This document shows positions 32,341 to 43,561 of a stretch of DNA of 64,000 nucleotides, one piece after another (positions within the stretch are counted from its first letter, which is position 1; the number at the start of each line of letters is the position of its first letter). Under the pieces are notes generated by a model. The model saw nothing but the letters and a program-made list of their open reading frames with translations, searched no databases and was not told where the DNA came from. Origin of the DNA: Triatoma infestans (lineage: Eukaryota > Arthropoda > Insecta > Hemiptera > Reduviidae); assembly GCA_011037195.1 (NCBI GenBank), contig JAAEAF010004341.1, positions 20,727 through 84,726 of the forward strand. Reading direction: 5' to 3'. The position numbers and the translations under genes were made by a program.

Positions 32341-35300
32341 TAGTCAAAGGTCGCTCTTTATTGGAAATAATACTGATAATAATTTGATCTATTTAAACAC
32401 TGGGCTTCCAACTTTAGTTAAAAATATAAATCAAATTAATGAATCAGCATAGACAAATTTATTTGCTCTCTACAGCTGGCCCCTTTATTTATTTGGTCCC
32501 TCCTAGATGATTCCATGGGTTCCAATCATATACCGATTATTATCGAATTGAAATGTAATGGTGTGATGTGTATTTTTGTAGTGGCTTGAGCGGTTTTGTC
32601 AATAACACAATTTTATCTTATAAATCAGATGTATATCTAGAATAAATGCAAAGCTCTTTATATTTTAACTTATATCTGGCACTGATTTGAAGAGGGCGAT
32701 TCCTGAAGTATTCTGGCTTTGTAAGCAGAATGCAGACTTAGTTGTTTGAAAGCAGAAGTCAGACTGTTTTGTTAGAAGGCAGAGTATAGACTGTTCTAAG
32801 GAATGCTCCCAGGCGGGGGAATTTTCTTTTACAAAATAGTTACCTTAACGGGATTTTGTGCCTTTGTTTTCCTAATAGCAGTGACCCCTAATTCAATTCC
32901 TAAATACAAAAATGTTAATGGGAGTAACTGTTATAACTGGTGGAATGAAGAATGTAAAGCGGCAATAGATAAAAGAAAACTAACCTTTAAACAGTAAGTG
33001 CAAAAAACTAAGTATGCAAATTTTTTAAAATATAAATAACAAACTGCTCTAACTAAATTAATAATTAAAAATTATAAAAGAGCTCATTAGAGAGAATTTT
33101 GCGGGAAATTAAATAAAAGCATACCAATTGGTGATATATGAGAAATTTTAAATTGTTATCAAAACCAGAAAATAGTAATATACCGCTAGTTCTGGACGAC
33201 TGGTACGTCGATTTTATAAATAAATTGGCACCCCCCTTCGTTCAAAATAAAATAGAATATGAAGATTTTAATAGAATTAATAATGAGCCTTCTCATATAC
33301 TAGTGCAACCTTTACAATAAATGAAGTAAATAGGGCTATTTTTTTTTTCAAATTTAAGGCGTCTCAACATCTCAGGACATTTGCGCCCGGAGCCTTCTCA
33401 GTGCACTGCCGGCCTCCGGACAGTGTTCTCCCGTCAAAGACAACACTGTCCATCACCGGACAGTGAGCTGTAGGGGCTCCTAGGAAGAGAAAATCTAAGA
33501 GTAGCACGGCTGAACCCGTGATCTCCGCGTTGCTAGTCCAGCGCGCTACCACTGAGCTAATCCCTTCTCCAAAATAAGGCTATTAAGCAACATTCAAATA
33601 CACCCCCCGGGATGGATAATATACACTACCCTATGAAAATCTTCCGGTCCCCGCAAAATTAGTATTATTGAAACTATACAAAGATATGTAGACGAGAGGG
33701 GAATTTCCAAGCGAATGGAAATATTATTTAATTACTCCTATATTGAAATCCAAGAAAAAAAGACAGCAGTGTGAATCTTATCGCCCCATAGCACTTTCCT
33801 CGTGTATAATGAAAACACTGGAAAGAATGATTAAGAACAGATTAGAGTGGTGGCTATAACAGAATAAAATGTTACCAGAGAGCCAGTTTGGGTTTAGAAA
33901 GGGAAAATCTGTACATGACTGCCACATACCCATCTTAGGTTTTGCAACTAATAAAGTTAGCTTCGTTTTTAGATTTTACTTCTGCGCATCGTTCAACTTC
34001 CAATTTTGGCTGAAAAAATGAAAATTCAAAACTCTCCTATCAAATTTATAAAAATTATTATTGATTTAATTTCAAATAGAAACATATAAGTAAAATTAAA
34101 CGACAAAGTAGAAGGGCCACTATTAACATCAATTGAATTGCCTCAAGGGAGTATTTTGGCCCCGATATTATATGCCGTATATGTTAGAGATTCAGAAAAC
34201 ATTATGCAAAACGTAAAACTGCTACTGTACGCAGACGACGTTTGTATCATGTAACAAAGAAATCTATTGAAGTGTATACAAGAACTTAACACAGCTGTAA
34301 GACAATTATATCCATGGACGATTAAAAACGGCCTATCCATATCTGAAGCAAAATCAAGTTTAGTACCGTTTAGGAGGAAACTTAGGTTAAATATCTCCAA
34401 TGAGCTATATCTAAGCGGCTGTAAGTTTCCTTGTAAAACATCAGCTAAATTTCTAAGTTTAATAATGGACAAAACTCTTTAACTGGAAAATTAACATAGA
34501 AGCCAAAATTGGAAAATACATGAACATTTTAAGAGCCATAGGTCATAAAAATTGGGGCGCGGATCCAGAAATTTCTCTATTGTATTACAAAGCCAACATA
34601 AGGGCGATATTAGATTTTGGAAGTTTCCTATATGGACAAGCCAAAAAGACAGTTTTGCGACCATTAGAAATATTACAAAATAAGTGTCTAAGGCTATGCT
34701 TGGGATTTCTAAACTTTACACTAATAGATATTTTTTTATATGCAGAAGCTTGTGAAACCCCAATAAGGTATAGAATGCAGATTATTTCTGATAGATACGT
34801 AATCAAATTAATGAGCAGAAATAGCAAGTTGTATATTGAAATTAGCGTATTAAATGAAAAAATATTGACACAATCCTTTTGGAAGAAGATGCACCTATTT
34901 TTACTGACAGTTTCATATACACTTCACAATTCACAGAACTCGTACATTCAAGCGATATACTTCCTATATATTCCACTGAGTACAAATATAATTACTGTAA
35001 TATTAATACACATAAATCTGTGGATTTCAGAGCAATACCCTAAAAATGTAGGAATTCTGTGTTTGACGAATATATAGAACGAAATTGGCTGCAAAATTAT
35101 AGAATATTTACTGATGGTTCCAAGTTGGATAATAAAGTAGGGTGTGCCTTTTATGATCCCCAACTGAAATTTTGTGAATTAGCACAGCTCTATTTATACT
35201 GTAGAAACCGTGGCTATTATAATGACCCTTAAGTATATTCTTAAACTATGTAATAATAACCAATATATAATATTGAGTGATAGCCAAAGTGTATTAAACA

Positions 35301-35578
35301 AACTAGCCAATTTGAGTAAATCTCCTAACTTGGACCATCTATTTAAAGAAATACTGCAATGAATGACTCTTTTAACGGAAAGGGGAATATCTGTGGTTTT
35401 TGTCTGGGTTAGAGGACATTGCGGTGATAAAGATAATGAAATCGTGGACATGATAGCTAAAGAAGCGACTAAAACTGGAGAGGCCGAGAATATAAAACTA
35501 ACCCGCTCCGAATTTAAAAAACACGTTACTAGTAGAATGCTCAATATCGAGTACTCCTCTCCTAGGTGAGTTGAGCTA
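32341..35578 (+). mobile_element. I-like non-LTR element (EN-RT-RNase H), decayed
   Basis: The parts occur in the expected order: end of the endonuclease with DDSMGSNHIPIIIELK (about 32500-32560), linker WWNEECKAAIDKRKLTFKQ (32940-32995), RT start TINEVNRAI interrupted by a SINE, then KQHSNTPPGMDNIHYPMK, SYRPIALSSCIMKTLERM (33770), ESQFGFRKGKS, PQGSILAPILYAVYV (34145), LLLYADDVCI (YADD 34228-34239), and RNase H with FTDGSKLD (35107 on), LSDSQSVL (35274 on) and VWVRGHCGDKDNEIVDMIAKEA (35402 on). It is 5'-truncated and carries many stops. RNase H at the C-terminus fits the I/LOA groups. Next to it block R resumes. Confidence 0.88.
33328..33584 (-). repeat. SINE family A copy 2, inserted in the I-like RT
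   Basis: Read on the minus strand it begins at about 33571 with GGAGAAGGGATTAGCTCAGTGGTAG (A box TAGCTCAGTGGTAG), then ACGGGTTCAGCC (B box near 33509-33520), then the family body, and ends in an A tract that appears as T at 33339-33348. The flanks AAATAGGGCTATT (33328-33340) and AAATAAGGCTATT (33572-33584) are a 13-bp duplication with one mismatch. Joining the coding sequence across it restores the spacing between EVNRAI and KQHSNTPPGMD, so the SINE is younger than the I-like element. Confidence 0.92.
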
Positions 35579-36690
35579 GCAACTGAAAGCACCCTATTAA
35601 AAAGAGTTCACTTTGAGTTAAAATTTGAATATGTCTTTAATTTTTGTATGCTTGCCATTATTATTTACAATACTACAACACCATAATAATATATTACAAT
35701 AGTTTTGGTACAATAGCTGTTTGAATGACACCATATTTTTTAAACAATACTATACAAGTTTTTCTTTCATAAAGTAGAAGGGGTGGTCTTTGGAATGTAT
35801 GTAAGTTAATGTAAGTATGTATTTCATTGTTTTCCCATGTAAGATGAGTTCATTTTAATTAACTACAAAATAACCGCAACGAGTCCAACTGATCAGATGT
35901 ACAGAATACACCAGATAAATGAATTTGGTAGTGAAGTAAAGTGTTTCCTCCTGTTGACGGATTTTGATCGAAACCTAATGGCTGAATCAGATGCTAGCCC
36001 TAAGACTAAATATCAAAATTGAACTTTCTGAAATTCACTTTCTATTTCTCCTAGTAAAGAGTTAGGTTCGTGACAAATTCTCGAAATTGGGTTTTCTTGG
36101 GAAATACATGGAAATACATGTTCCCAAGTTTCCTGAGTACGAAACAATGTTTTTAGGGAATTTACTGTGTGAGAACTGAGAGAGAGTTCGAACAAAGTAT
36201 CTATATAGCGGAATATCGCAAGCAACGCACACTTGGTATACATTTTAGGTACTACCACTGCATTTGACATGAAGATTTCAGACAATACCCATCATCCAGA
36301 AGTGAGACTTTAGTGAATACCTCAATAATGCCCCCCCCCCCCCCGATTGCCTCAATAATGGCCCTAACGATTTTAAACACATAAATACCTATCACTTTTA
36401 TTTGTACCATTTCCCCAGAAAAATTGATTTTTGGGGGGTTCTGGGAGTACAATATCATTTCTGTAAAGTGCCACATTAGTAGAATGTATATATTTACCAT
36501 CAAAATAATATTAATATACATTAGAAGTATTGGTAGAATTTCAAATTTTAAGAAAATCCGTTAAGTGGAAGTATGATTTTACTATCACTTTATTATAAAG
36601 TAAACAATTGATTTAAGGTAATTCTGTAAAAAATGTTATGTAAAGTTCCATTTGCTATATAGGAGGCTCGGTTGTATGTTATTTGCGCTT
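35579..36690. repeat. Block R, copy 3
   Basis: This parallels 15889-16960. It contains a run of 14 C at 36331-36344 flanked by the direct repeat CTCAATAATG, probably slippage. The duplicated GGAAATACAT at 36101-36120 is another small slippage. The block ends at TATTTGCGCTTATTT, where the next element is inserted. No gene. Confidence 0.7.
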
Positions 36691-37338
36691 ATTTCTTACT
36701 TTCTCACACTCATAGTAAGAGGAAGTATTGTAATCTTGAAAATTTTCGATATCGAATTTTCACCGGAAATGTTCGTTTTGAGGTCCCCTGTGTCCAAAAA
36801 AGTGGTTTTAAGCAAATGGTCTGTGTGTGTGTGTGATAGCTCAAAAAGGAAATACCGTAGAAAGTTAATTTTAGATATCACCATGGGATGGATGGTACTG
36901 GCACGTTATCTGTCAAAATTCCTTAACCGGAAGAACCATTTTACAAGTTTTTTTTTTTTTACATTTTTGCAATTTTCTTCAAACTTCATATATCAACTAC
37001 ACATACAAAGATCTATAACTTTTATTTGAAACATTTCTCTGGGAAAATTCAATTAAAGGCACTTTTAGAGGAATGGTACGGTTATGTTTTTCATTAAAGT
37101 GCTATCATAGTTGATTATACAATTTCATCATCCAGAAAATTATTAGAAATAAATAAATGGCCAAAATTCCGAGTTCCAAGAAAAGTACAAAAACAGAAGG
37201 GCGAATTCTACTGAAAAGTTTTTTCAGTTTTCGACGAATTTCATTAAATTTGGTACACAAACTATAAAATTTGTCATTTATAATTTTGAGAACTGGAGTA
37301 AGAGAAAGTTGTGTGAGTGTTTCACACCAGATTTTTTG
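36691..37338. mobile_element. Helentron-like non-autonomous element, short form
   Basis: Left subterminal repeat ACTTTCTCACACTCA at 36698-36712 (consensus ACTTTCTCTTACTCC), with the right inverted counterpart GGAGTAAGAGAAAGT at 37295-37309. A terminal hairpin GTGTGA (37311-37316) / TCACAC (37322-37327) is followed by CAG and a T run. The host sequence GCGCTTATTTTTTTGATTAT, uninterrupted at 63270-63290, is split here between T residues. There is no ORF for a helicase or transposase. It is about 300 bp shorter than the copy at 60252. Confidence 0.7.
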
Positions 37339-38280
37339 ATTATGAGGTATATTTCATCATCGCTTGGGTTGGTAATAGTCCCGTACTACTGACCGTCTCT
37401 TAATGTTTATATTAGGATAAATCTTGATACTTTGCTATTTATATAGAGTACATAAAAAGTTATTCTAAAATTAAGAAAATATTTATCAGGTTATTTATAA
37501 ATGTGAAAGAAATAATAGGTTATCTAAAGGAAATATTATATTTCAATAAAATTTTTGATATTCAAAAATCAGATCAATCCTATATCAAATAAAATATCAA
37601 ATAAATACATTTACTAAAATATCAATTAAACAGCCAATAACATTATCACACAATGATTACTATTTAAAGAACACGATAAAAATAAGAAAATGATTTTAAT
37701 ATTACATAAAACATAAACATCGGAGTTAAACATGTTGATAAAACTGACCACATTAGTTTACAGAAATGGGACCGTTTTAATTGAAGCGTTTATTTCTAAT
37801 TTGGAATTGATCTTTGGGCATTCTCATGAAAACACCAAGTTTATGGCAAATAAATATTGGGTTACCATTATTCCGCTATTTAGGCTATACATAGTAGACG
37901 AGGCTTAATTTTTCTTTCAATCGTAACCAAACCAAAAATTATGAACATGTTGATTCTTCCTCTACAACAGGTATGCGATAAATTTTGAGAACACCAAGAC
38001 ATTAACCAAATAAACAATAATGACCATGTCTTAAGAAAGACGAAAGAAAATGAGAAAGAGAAAACTGCTTAAAACAGAACGCCATTTAAGCAGAATACGG
38101 CCGCCTTTGCCCGGGCAAAGAAAAGAAAAGCAAAATGTAAAAACGATTTGGGGGGGCAAAACAAGGCTAAAAATTTGGTGGAGGGCAGCCGGACAGGAGG
38201 CAACTGTGAGCATGGAACGAAAATTATGCATCGTCCACTACCTACAGACAACACAGCAAAATAAGGGATCACACAGGAAT
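37339..38280. repeat. End of block R and block S
   Basis: The sequence from GATTATGAGG through GCTATTTATATAGAGTACATAA and the full block S parallels 49015-50000 and 63290-63815. The plus-strand ORF 38050-38556 starts in this block and only becomes meaningful after 38285, where a retroelement is joined in frame by chance. Confidence 0.65.
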
Positions 38281-39170
38281 GCTTCTGATAGAAATCCAAA
38301 ATACTGTTTGGCACACAATTTTCCAAAATATTTAATTAAAAGAGTACATTCTTATATCAAAAGGAAATACTGTATTTCCTTCAATTCTAATTTATCACAG
38401 CCCCTATATGCCCCTTCTGGAGTTCCCCAGGGATCTATAATTGGTCCGGCACTATTTCTTATACATTTTAATCAAATGTCTACCTTCAGGGAGATAAAGA
38501 TAGCTTTATATGCCGACGATATTGCTATCTACACCTCTCCTAAAGACATCGATTAAATAAAGCTATAGGGAACATTTTGCATCAGATAGAAAATAAAATC
38601 TATAATTCCAAAACAGAAGCAAATCCTTTTACAAAGCGTAGGGGCCTGTGTTGTATAGGCAAGTCAACATTAAAGGAAAGATCGTGTCCTGGGCGAATAC
38701 TGTCACATATCCAGGGGTGTTGGTGCTAAGAAAGTTGACTTTTACCTCTCATGTAAAAGATAGATCAATCGAGGCAAGTTAGCAATACGTATGCTGTATC
38801 CTCTACTCTGTGAGGAGTGCAAATTGTCACCTACCACTAAGGTCACGTTGTATTAGGTAGTTGTTAGGCCAAAGCTACTTTATGCCTCTCCACCATAGAG
38901 CTTGACACGTTCAACCAATGTAGCCTCTTTGCAAATTATACAGATTAAATTCCTGTGACTGGCCACAGATTCCCCTCGCTATACACGAATTTCAGATCTC
39001 CACTTGTCCACCAAGGTAAGACTACTTGAAAGACTTAATAAAAAAGTTTGCCGTACGTTTTTTCAGATGATCAACAAGTGAGAACGACTTCTGCCGAAGT
39101 TAGGCGATTATGACGAGGGAGGTATCTACAGACTCAAAAGACTGAATCACACTCTATTTTAAAAATGTCT
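38281..39170 (+). mobile_element. Jockey-like RT fragment, second half
   Basis: It starts in AHNFPKYLIKRVHSYI, continues with SGVPQGSIIGPALFLIHFNQM and LYADDIAIYTSPKD (YADD 38509-38520), then after stops shows PTTKVTLY, VVRPKLLYASP, LHLSTKVRLLERLNKK, the thumb and C-terminal part of a jockey-group RT. It is the same family as 18081-19928 and contains the part missing there. No poly-A tail or target duplication is clear. Confidence 0.8.
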
Positions 39171-39779
39171 TGAAACTTTATTTTGTCCTTAATTAATAAG
39201 AATACATTTTAATAAAAATTATTTTTTAATTTTACTTTAAGTTGGAGGTTATAGTTAAGTACTGAACCTATATACATATACTGAACCTATATAAAATATA
39301 TAGGGTGCGCAGGGCTAAGTTGTCCACCCGTTAGTTTACAGAAATGAGAACGTTTTAACTGAAGCGTTTATTTCTAATTTGGAATTATTCTTTGGGCATT
39401 CTCATGAAAACATCAAGTTAATGGCAAATAAATATTGGGTTACCATTACTCTGCTATTTGGGCTATACATAGTAGACGAGGCTTAGTGTTTTCTTCAATC
39501 GTAACCAAACCAAAAATTATGAACATGTTGATTCTTCCTCTACAACACGGTATGCGTAAAATTTTGAGAACCCCAAGTCATTAACTAAATAAACAATAAT
39601 GACCATGTCTTAAGAAAGGCGAAAGAAAATGAGCAAGGGAAAACTGCTTAAAACAGGACGTCATCTAAGCAGAATACGGCCGCCTTTGCTCGGGCAAAGG
39701 AGAGAAAAGCAAAATGTAAAAATGATAAACGATTTTCGGGAGCAAAACAAGACTAAAAATTTGGTGGAGGTTATAAATT
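39171..39779. repeat. Block S copy behind a transposon end
   Basis: At 39300-39332 lies TAGGGTGCGCAGGGCTAAG..TCCACCC, the inverted match of the end at 41414-41452 (GGTGGACTTAGCACGGACACCCTGTA). Between them are a copy of block S (39333-39770) and the transposase relic below. The arrangement is rearranged rather than a simple insertion. No gene. Confidence 0.55.
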
Positions 39780-40900
39780 TTTGAACAAAAAAAAAAAAAA
39801 TTTTTCTTTACCGCTGCTGCTGGATCTTAAAAAACCAAACGGTTTCTTGGGTTGCCAATAACGAAAAAACAAAAATCACCTAAAAAAATTAATCTTTGTG
39901 CTTAAAGTAAAAAATAAAAGTTAATAACAAAATTAAATTGAATGAAATCACAACTGCTCAAAATGCCGGCCTACTTGGGCAATGCAATCTTCGGCCCTCC
40001 TCAAAAACGCGACCGTCTATCAATACGCTGCACTCATCATCAACCCTTTGTTTTAACTACTCAACGCTTCTTATTGGCTCTAAATAAGAATACACCATTC
40101 TTGTAAAGCGAACCAAAGAAAATAATCAAGAAGGAACGTCCGGGGATCGCAAGGGCCACCTAACCTCACTTATACGCCTGATCCATCTGTTCCTAAAATG
40201 TCGATTTAGGTATTGATAGGTATTTAGGTATTGTCCATGTAGGTCCGACAGGGCAGCTAATATGAGCTGGACAACCATCCATACGGAACCACATTCTCAG
40301 CCGTGTAAAAAGTCGTACCTCTTCAAAAAGTTTGGAGAGAATTTCTGACATAAAGTGAATAAAGTTTCTCCAGTAGGATTTGGTTCATAAAAGTATGAGC
40401 CGATTTATTTATTGTCAAGAATCCACGCCATACATTTATACTTTATAACAATTTGATGATGGATGGGGATTTTGGTCAGCCCACGAACGGAAATTCCACC
40501 TATAAAAACACAGTTGATGGTGAATTTTGCCTTGTCGGTCCGTAAAATTAAAGATAAAAATCTGGAATTTCCTCCGTTAATACATTCATATGAGTCAACA
40601 GAGTAAGTTGGCGTTCTTGATCCCCTTCGCGAAACCCTTGAACAATGTGGTAACTAAATGGCTTTATTAGATGGTACAGGAGTATTTCCCACACGAAGTT
40701 TTACTAATTCCCAGAACTCTGGCCACATTTCGAACTGAAGTGTTATTTTCTCCTGCACATAAAGTAGTATCGATAATACAAACATTCCTACCCGATTTCT
40801 TGGCCTTGGCAAATGACACAGCCTAAGAAGCAGAACGTTGCAGAGATCGAGCAATCGTTTTCCGGCTTGAGGGTCTTCGTTCAGGAAATCTCTCCTGTTA
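39780..40900 (-). mobile_element. Mariner/IS630-superfamily transposase relic
   Basis: Minus-strand pieces of one transposase appear in shifting frames: VRNVARVLGISKTSCGKY (helix-turn-helix region, about 40710), TDKAKFTINCVF then YRWNFRSWADQNPHP (first catalytic Asp region, about 40500), MDGCPAHIS (second Asp region, about 40270) and a degenerate equivalent of RWPxRSPDLTPxDFFLWG (about 40150). The order and spacing fit a DD(E/D) transposase of the Tc1-mariner superfamily. Many stops occur. Unit 4 keeps only a shorter remnant at 50010-50130. Confidence 0.75.
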
Positions 40901-41715
40901 AACCCTTGCAGCTGTGTGAGTTTGACGACGGCATTAAAAAAAAAGTCATAATATCAGTTTTTTCGTAAGTTGAATCTGGACGAATCATCTTGCTGGAAAG
41001 AATGGAAGTTTGATATAGACTGAAAAGTATTTTAAAAGCAAGGCATTGTTTACAACTTATGGGATTAAACAGTAAACCATACAGGAATTGGGTAAAAATG
41101 CCATTTGGATAGACTCTTATGCGTTTATCCATTTTTATTACTATGCCACCGGTAAGAAAACATTATTCAGTTCAAAAATTCATAACTTGGGAACTTAAAA
41201 AAAAATCTTAATTTTTTAAAGACAGTTTTTCTCACAAGTAAAAGTACTTTTAGAATTCATAATAAAAATAGGAGGTCCCATTCCAATCAAAAGATTGTTT
41301 CTGTAACTTGCACATCACCAACAGAATTTTTTGTTTTATAATATCATTGGATACTACTCAAAAAATAAAGGCAGTTACACTTCGAATTCTTTTTTCTATC
41401 ATCAATAATTAACGAGAAATAGGGGGTGGACTTAGCACGGACACCCTGTATGAATATGGTATATGTAAGAAGATAATGGGTCGTGTCGTCATAAATGCTA
41501 ATGGAACACTGACAGGAATCACGGTATTTCAGAAACAAGGCCTGTTATTCTGCCATCTTGGCTGTAGGTAGTAAGCGAAGCATAATTCTCCCTTCAGGCG
41601 TGAAAAATTCAGCTTTTCCAGGGCATACGTCTGCAACTGGGTGTGCGTTAAATTCTGAAGACACCAAAGTAATTGCCAATTAACGAATTATTAGGCTTAT
41701 ATCGTAAGAGAAGAG
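40901..41715. repeat. Transposon 3' flank and end, then block S
   Basis: This parallels 50130-50840 in unit 4 nearly throughout, including GGACACCCTGTATG, the likely right end of the transposon above (about 41452). At 41620 the diverged block S subtype starts (GGGCATACGTCTGCAACTGG). Overlapping ORFs such as 41344-41538 are shared only because of the duplication. Confidence 0.6.
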
Positions 41716-42777
41716 ATTTATTTATTTGCCACAAAAAGAGATCAATACATCCTTATTGGCAAGGTCAAGTAGAATATAATTTTAATTCACGTAATTGTCA
41801 AGGCAAAACTTAATTTCAAAATATTCCTGTATCTTTAATCTTAAATATAATTTAAATTCACAAAATAGTCAAGATAAAAACTTAATTTTAAAATATTCAT
41901 GTATCTCAAACAGCGGGTGAGCTAATAACAGTTTTTTAACACTAGCTTTGAAACACTTCAAATTCTTATTTTTTATATTCGCTGGTAAATAATTATATAG
42001 CGAGATGGACAAACTATGGAAGCTGGTACGAACTTTTGTCAACCTGTTTCTACTCTGAACAAGATTATTGCGCTTTCTGGTGAAATGGTCATGAACTTGC
42101 GAAAACCTTATAAATTGGCCTTCATTGCACTTTACATAGACGAGGCATTGGAAAATAAATATGGCTGGTAGTGTCATTATATTCAATTTCTTAAACCAAG
42201 AACGACAAGATACTGTCGAGTCTAAACCCAAAACAACTCTAAGTGCCTTCTTTTGTAACCTAAGTATTTTTTTGCATTCGGCAGCATTACCCCAAATTAT
42301 AGTACCATAGCACAAATTGCTATGAACATACGCAAAATATGCCAATTTTAAAGCTTCCAAGTCAACCGACATTCTTAATTTTGGTAAGACATAGATTCCA
42401 CGAGACACTTTATCCATGACATTATTAACTTGATCTGTCCAGTTCAGTTTTGAATTTATGAGAATGCCTAAAAAATTGATAGCTTTTTCAGTCCCACCAT
42501 AATACAACTTTAATTTTCCTAATAGTATGTAATGCGAAACGGTATCAAAGGCCTTGGATAACCACTTAATCAACAGCGAATCCGCGTTTTCCAAGGCTCC
42601 GTGGCTCCATTTCAAAAAATATGTAAGGGCATTAATAGTTCCTCATCCAGTTCTGAATCCAAACTGTCTAGCAGATAATAACCCATTTGTCTCGAAGTGA
42701 TCCTGTGTTTGCTTGTATAACAACTTTTCAAAAACCTTCGAAACCACAGGAATTAGAGGAATTGGTCTGAAGTTGGT
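41716..42777 (-). mobile_element. RT fragment with internal deletion, unit 3 only
   Basis: On the minus strand it reads NFRPIPLIPVVSKVFEKLLYKQ and ARQFGFRTG (42650-42780), then an open frame 41869-42615 with LSKAFDTVSHYILLGKLKLYYGG joined directly to TEKAINFLGILINSKLNW. The palm segment with the YADD motif is therefore deleted. The C-terminal part (LPKLRMSVDLEALKLAYFAYVHSNLCYGTIIWG) is well preserved. It fits jockey/CR1-type RTs. The insertion splits block S between GAGATT and TGAAATTGAG; units 1 (4671-4690) and 4 (50835-50856) have the empty site. Confidence 0.85.
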
Positions 42778-43149
42778 GATTGAAATTGAGAAAGAAGAAC
42801 ACTGTTGAAAATAGAATTCCACCTAAGCATAACATGGCCGTCCATCGTGAAAAGAAAAGAAAAAGAAAAATAAACGGTTTCTAAAAGCAATCTTACAGGA
42901 TGGGTGTCCTCGGCCGGGTGAAGTGGGCATGGAAAGAAAAATTAAGCACCATCCATTTCCTAAAGACCAGATAGCGGAACAAGAGTCCGCATCCCTGGTC
43001 ATATCCTGAACTTTTTCTAGGTGCGCCATTTGCATTCATTCACCGTGACAAGATCCCGAAAGTCATTGAAATCTGGGCCAAACACTGATTAAACCACTGA
43101 TACGGTTCTATAACCCGAAACTTGACTGTTGTTTTCTAATTATTTAATA
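42778..43149. repeat. Block S continuation before ZNF-3
   Basis: Host repeat equivalent to 4690-5020 and 50851-51220. The minus-strand frame 42823-43035 is a chance opening also suggested, with breaks, at 4705-4908. No gene. Confidence 0.6.
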
Positions 43150-43561
43150 ACATACCAGCGAATGCAGTATCTCCTCAATCGCATTCACTACATTTATGTG
43201 GCTTTCCGCCAGTAAGTGTTTGCATATCAAACCTCCGGCCTGTTTACTACTGAAATCACCTCTTACGCTTAGTCAAAAGTACGGACTCAACAATACTGAA
43301 ATCCCATTCACTACATTTATATGGCCGATCGCTTGTATGAGTTCGCGTATGTTATTTCAAAGTTCCGCATTGTGACCAACTATAATCACATTCACTACGT
43401 ATATACTCTTCTTGCATCTGTGTGTCCGCATATGGTTTTCAACATTCCGAATTGTATAAAACTGAATCACATTCACTACATGGATACGCCTTCTCGCCAC
43501 TATGTGTTAGCGTATGGTAGGCCAAACCTCCGGATGATACACAAGACAAACCACATTCACT
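43150..43561 (-). pseudogene. Decayed 3' fingers beyond the ZNF-3 stop
   Basis: Beyond the TGA of ZNF-3 the minus strand continues GGLAYHTLTHSGEKAYPCSECD and then breaks into further frame-shifted fingers down to the block S border. The tail is shared with units 1 and 4, so it decayed before those units separated. Confidence 0.7.

Noticed and set aside
33138..35077. Short ORFs 33138-33320, 34267-34482 and 34520-35077 as separate host genes
   Set aside because: They are consecutive pieces of one frame-shifted I-like ORF2.
16275..36285. Conserved small protein MSEIFxSNAV on the minus strand (16275-16514 and 36013-36285)
   Set aside because: The similarity comes from the paralogous block R; the frames diverge after a few residues and the copy at 28640-28830 is broken.
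36331..36344. Poly-C tract as a regulatory or i-motif element
   Set aside because: It lies inside a decayed repeat and is flanked by a slippage duplication. The other block R copies lack it.
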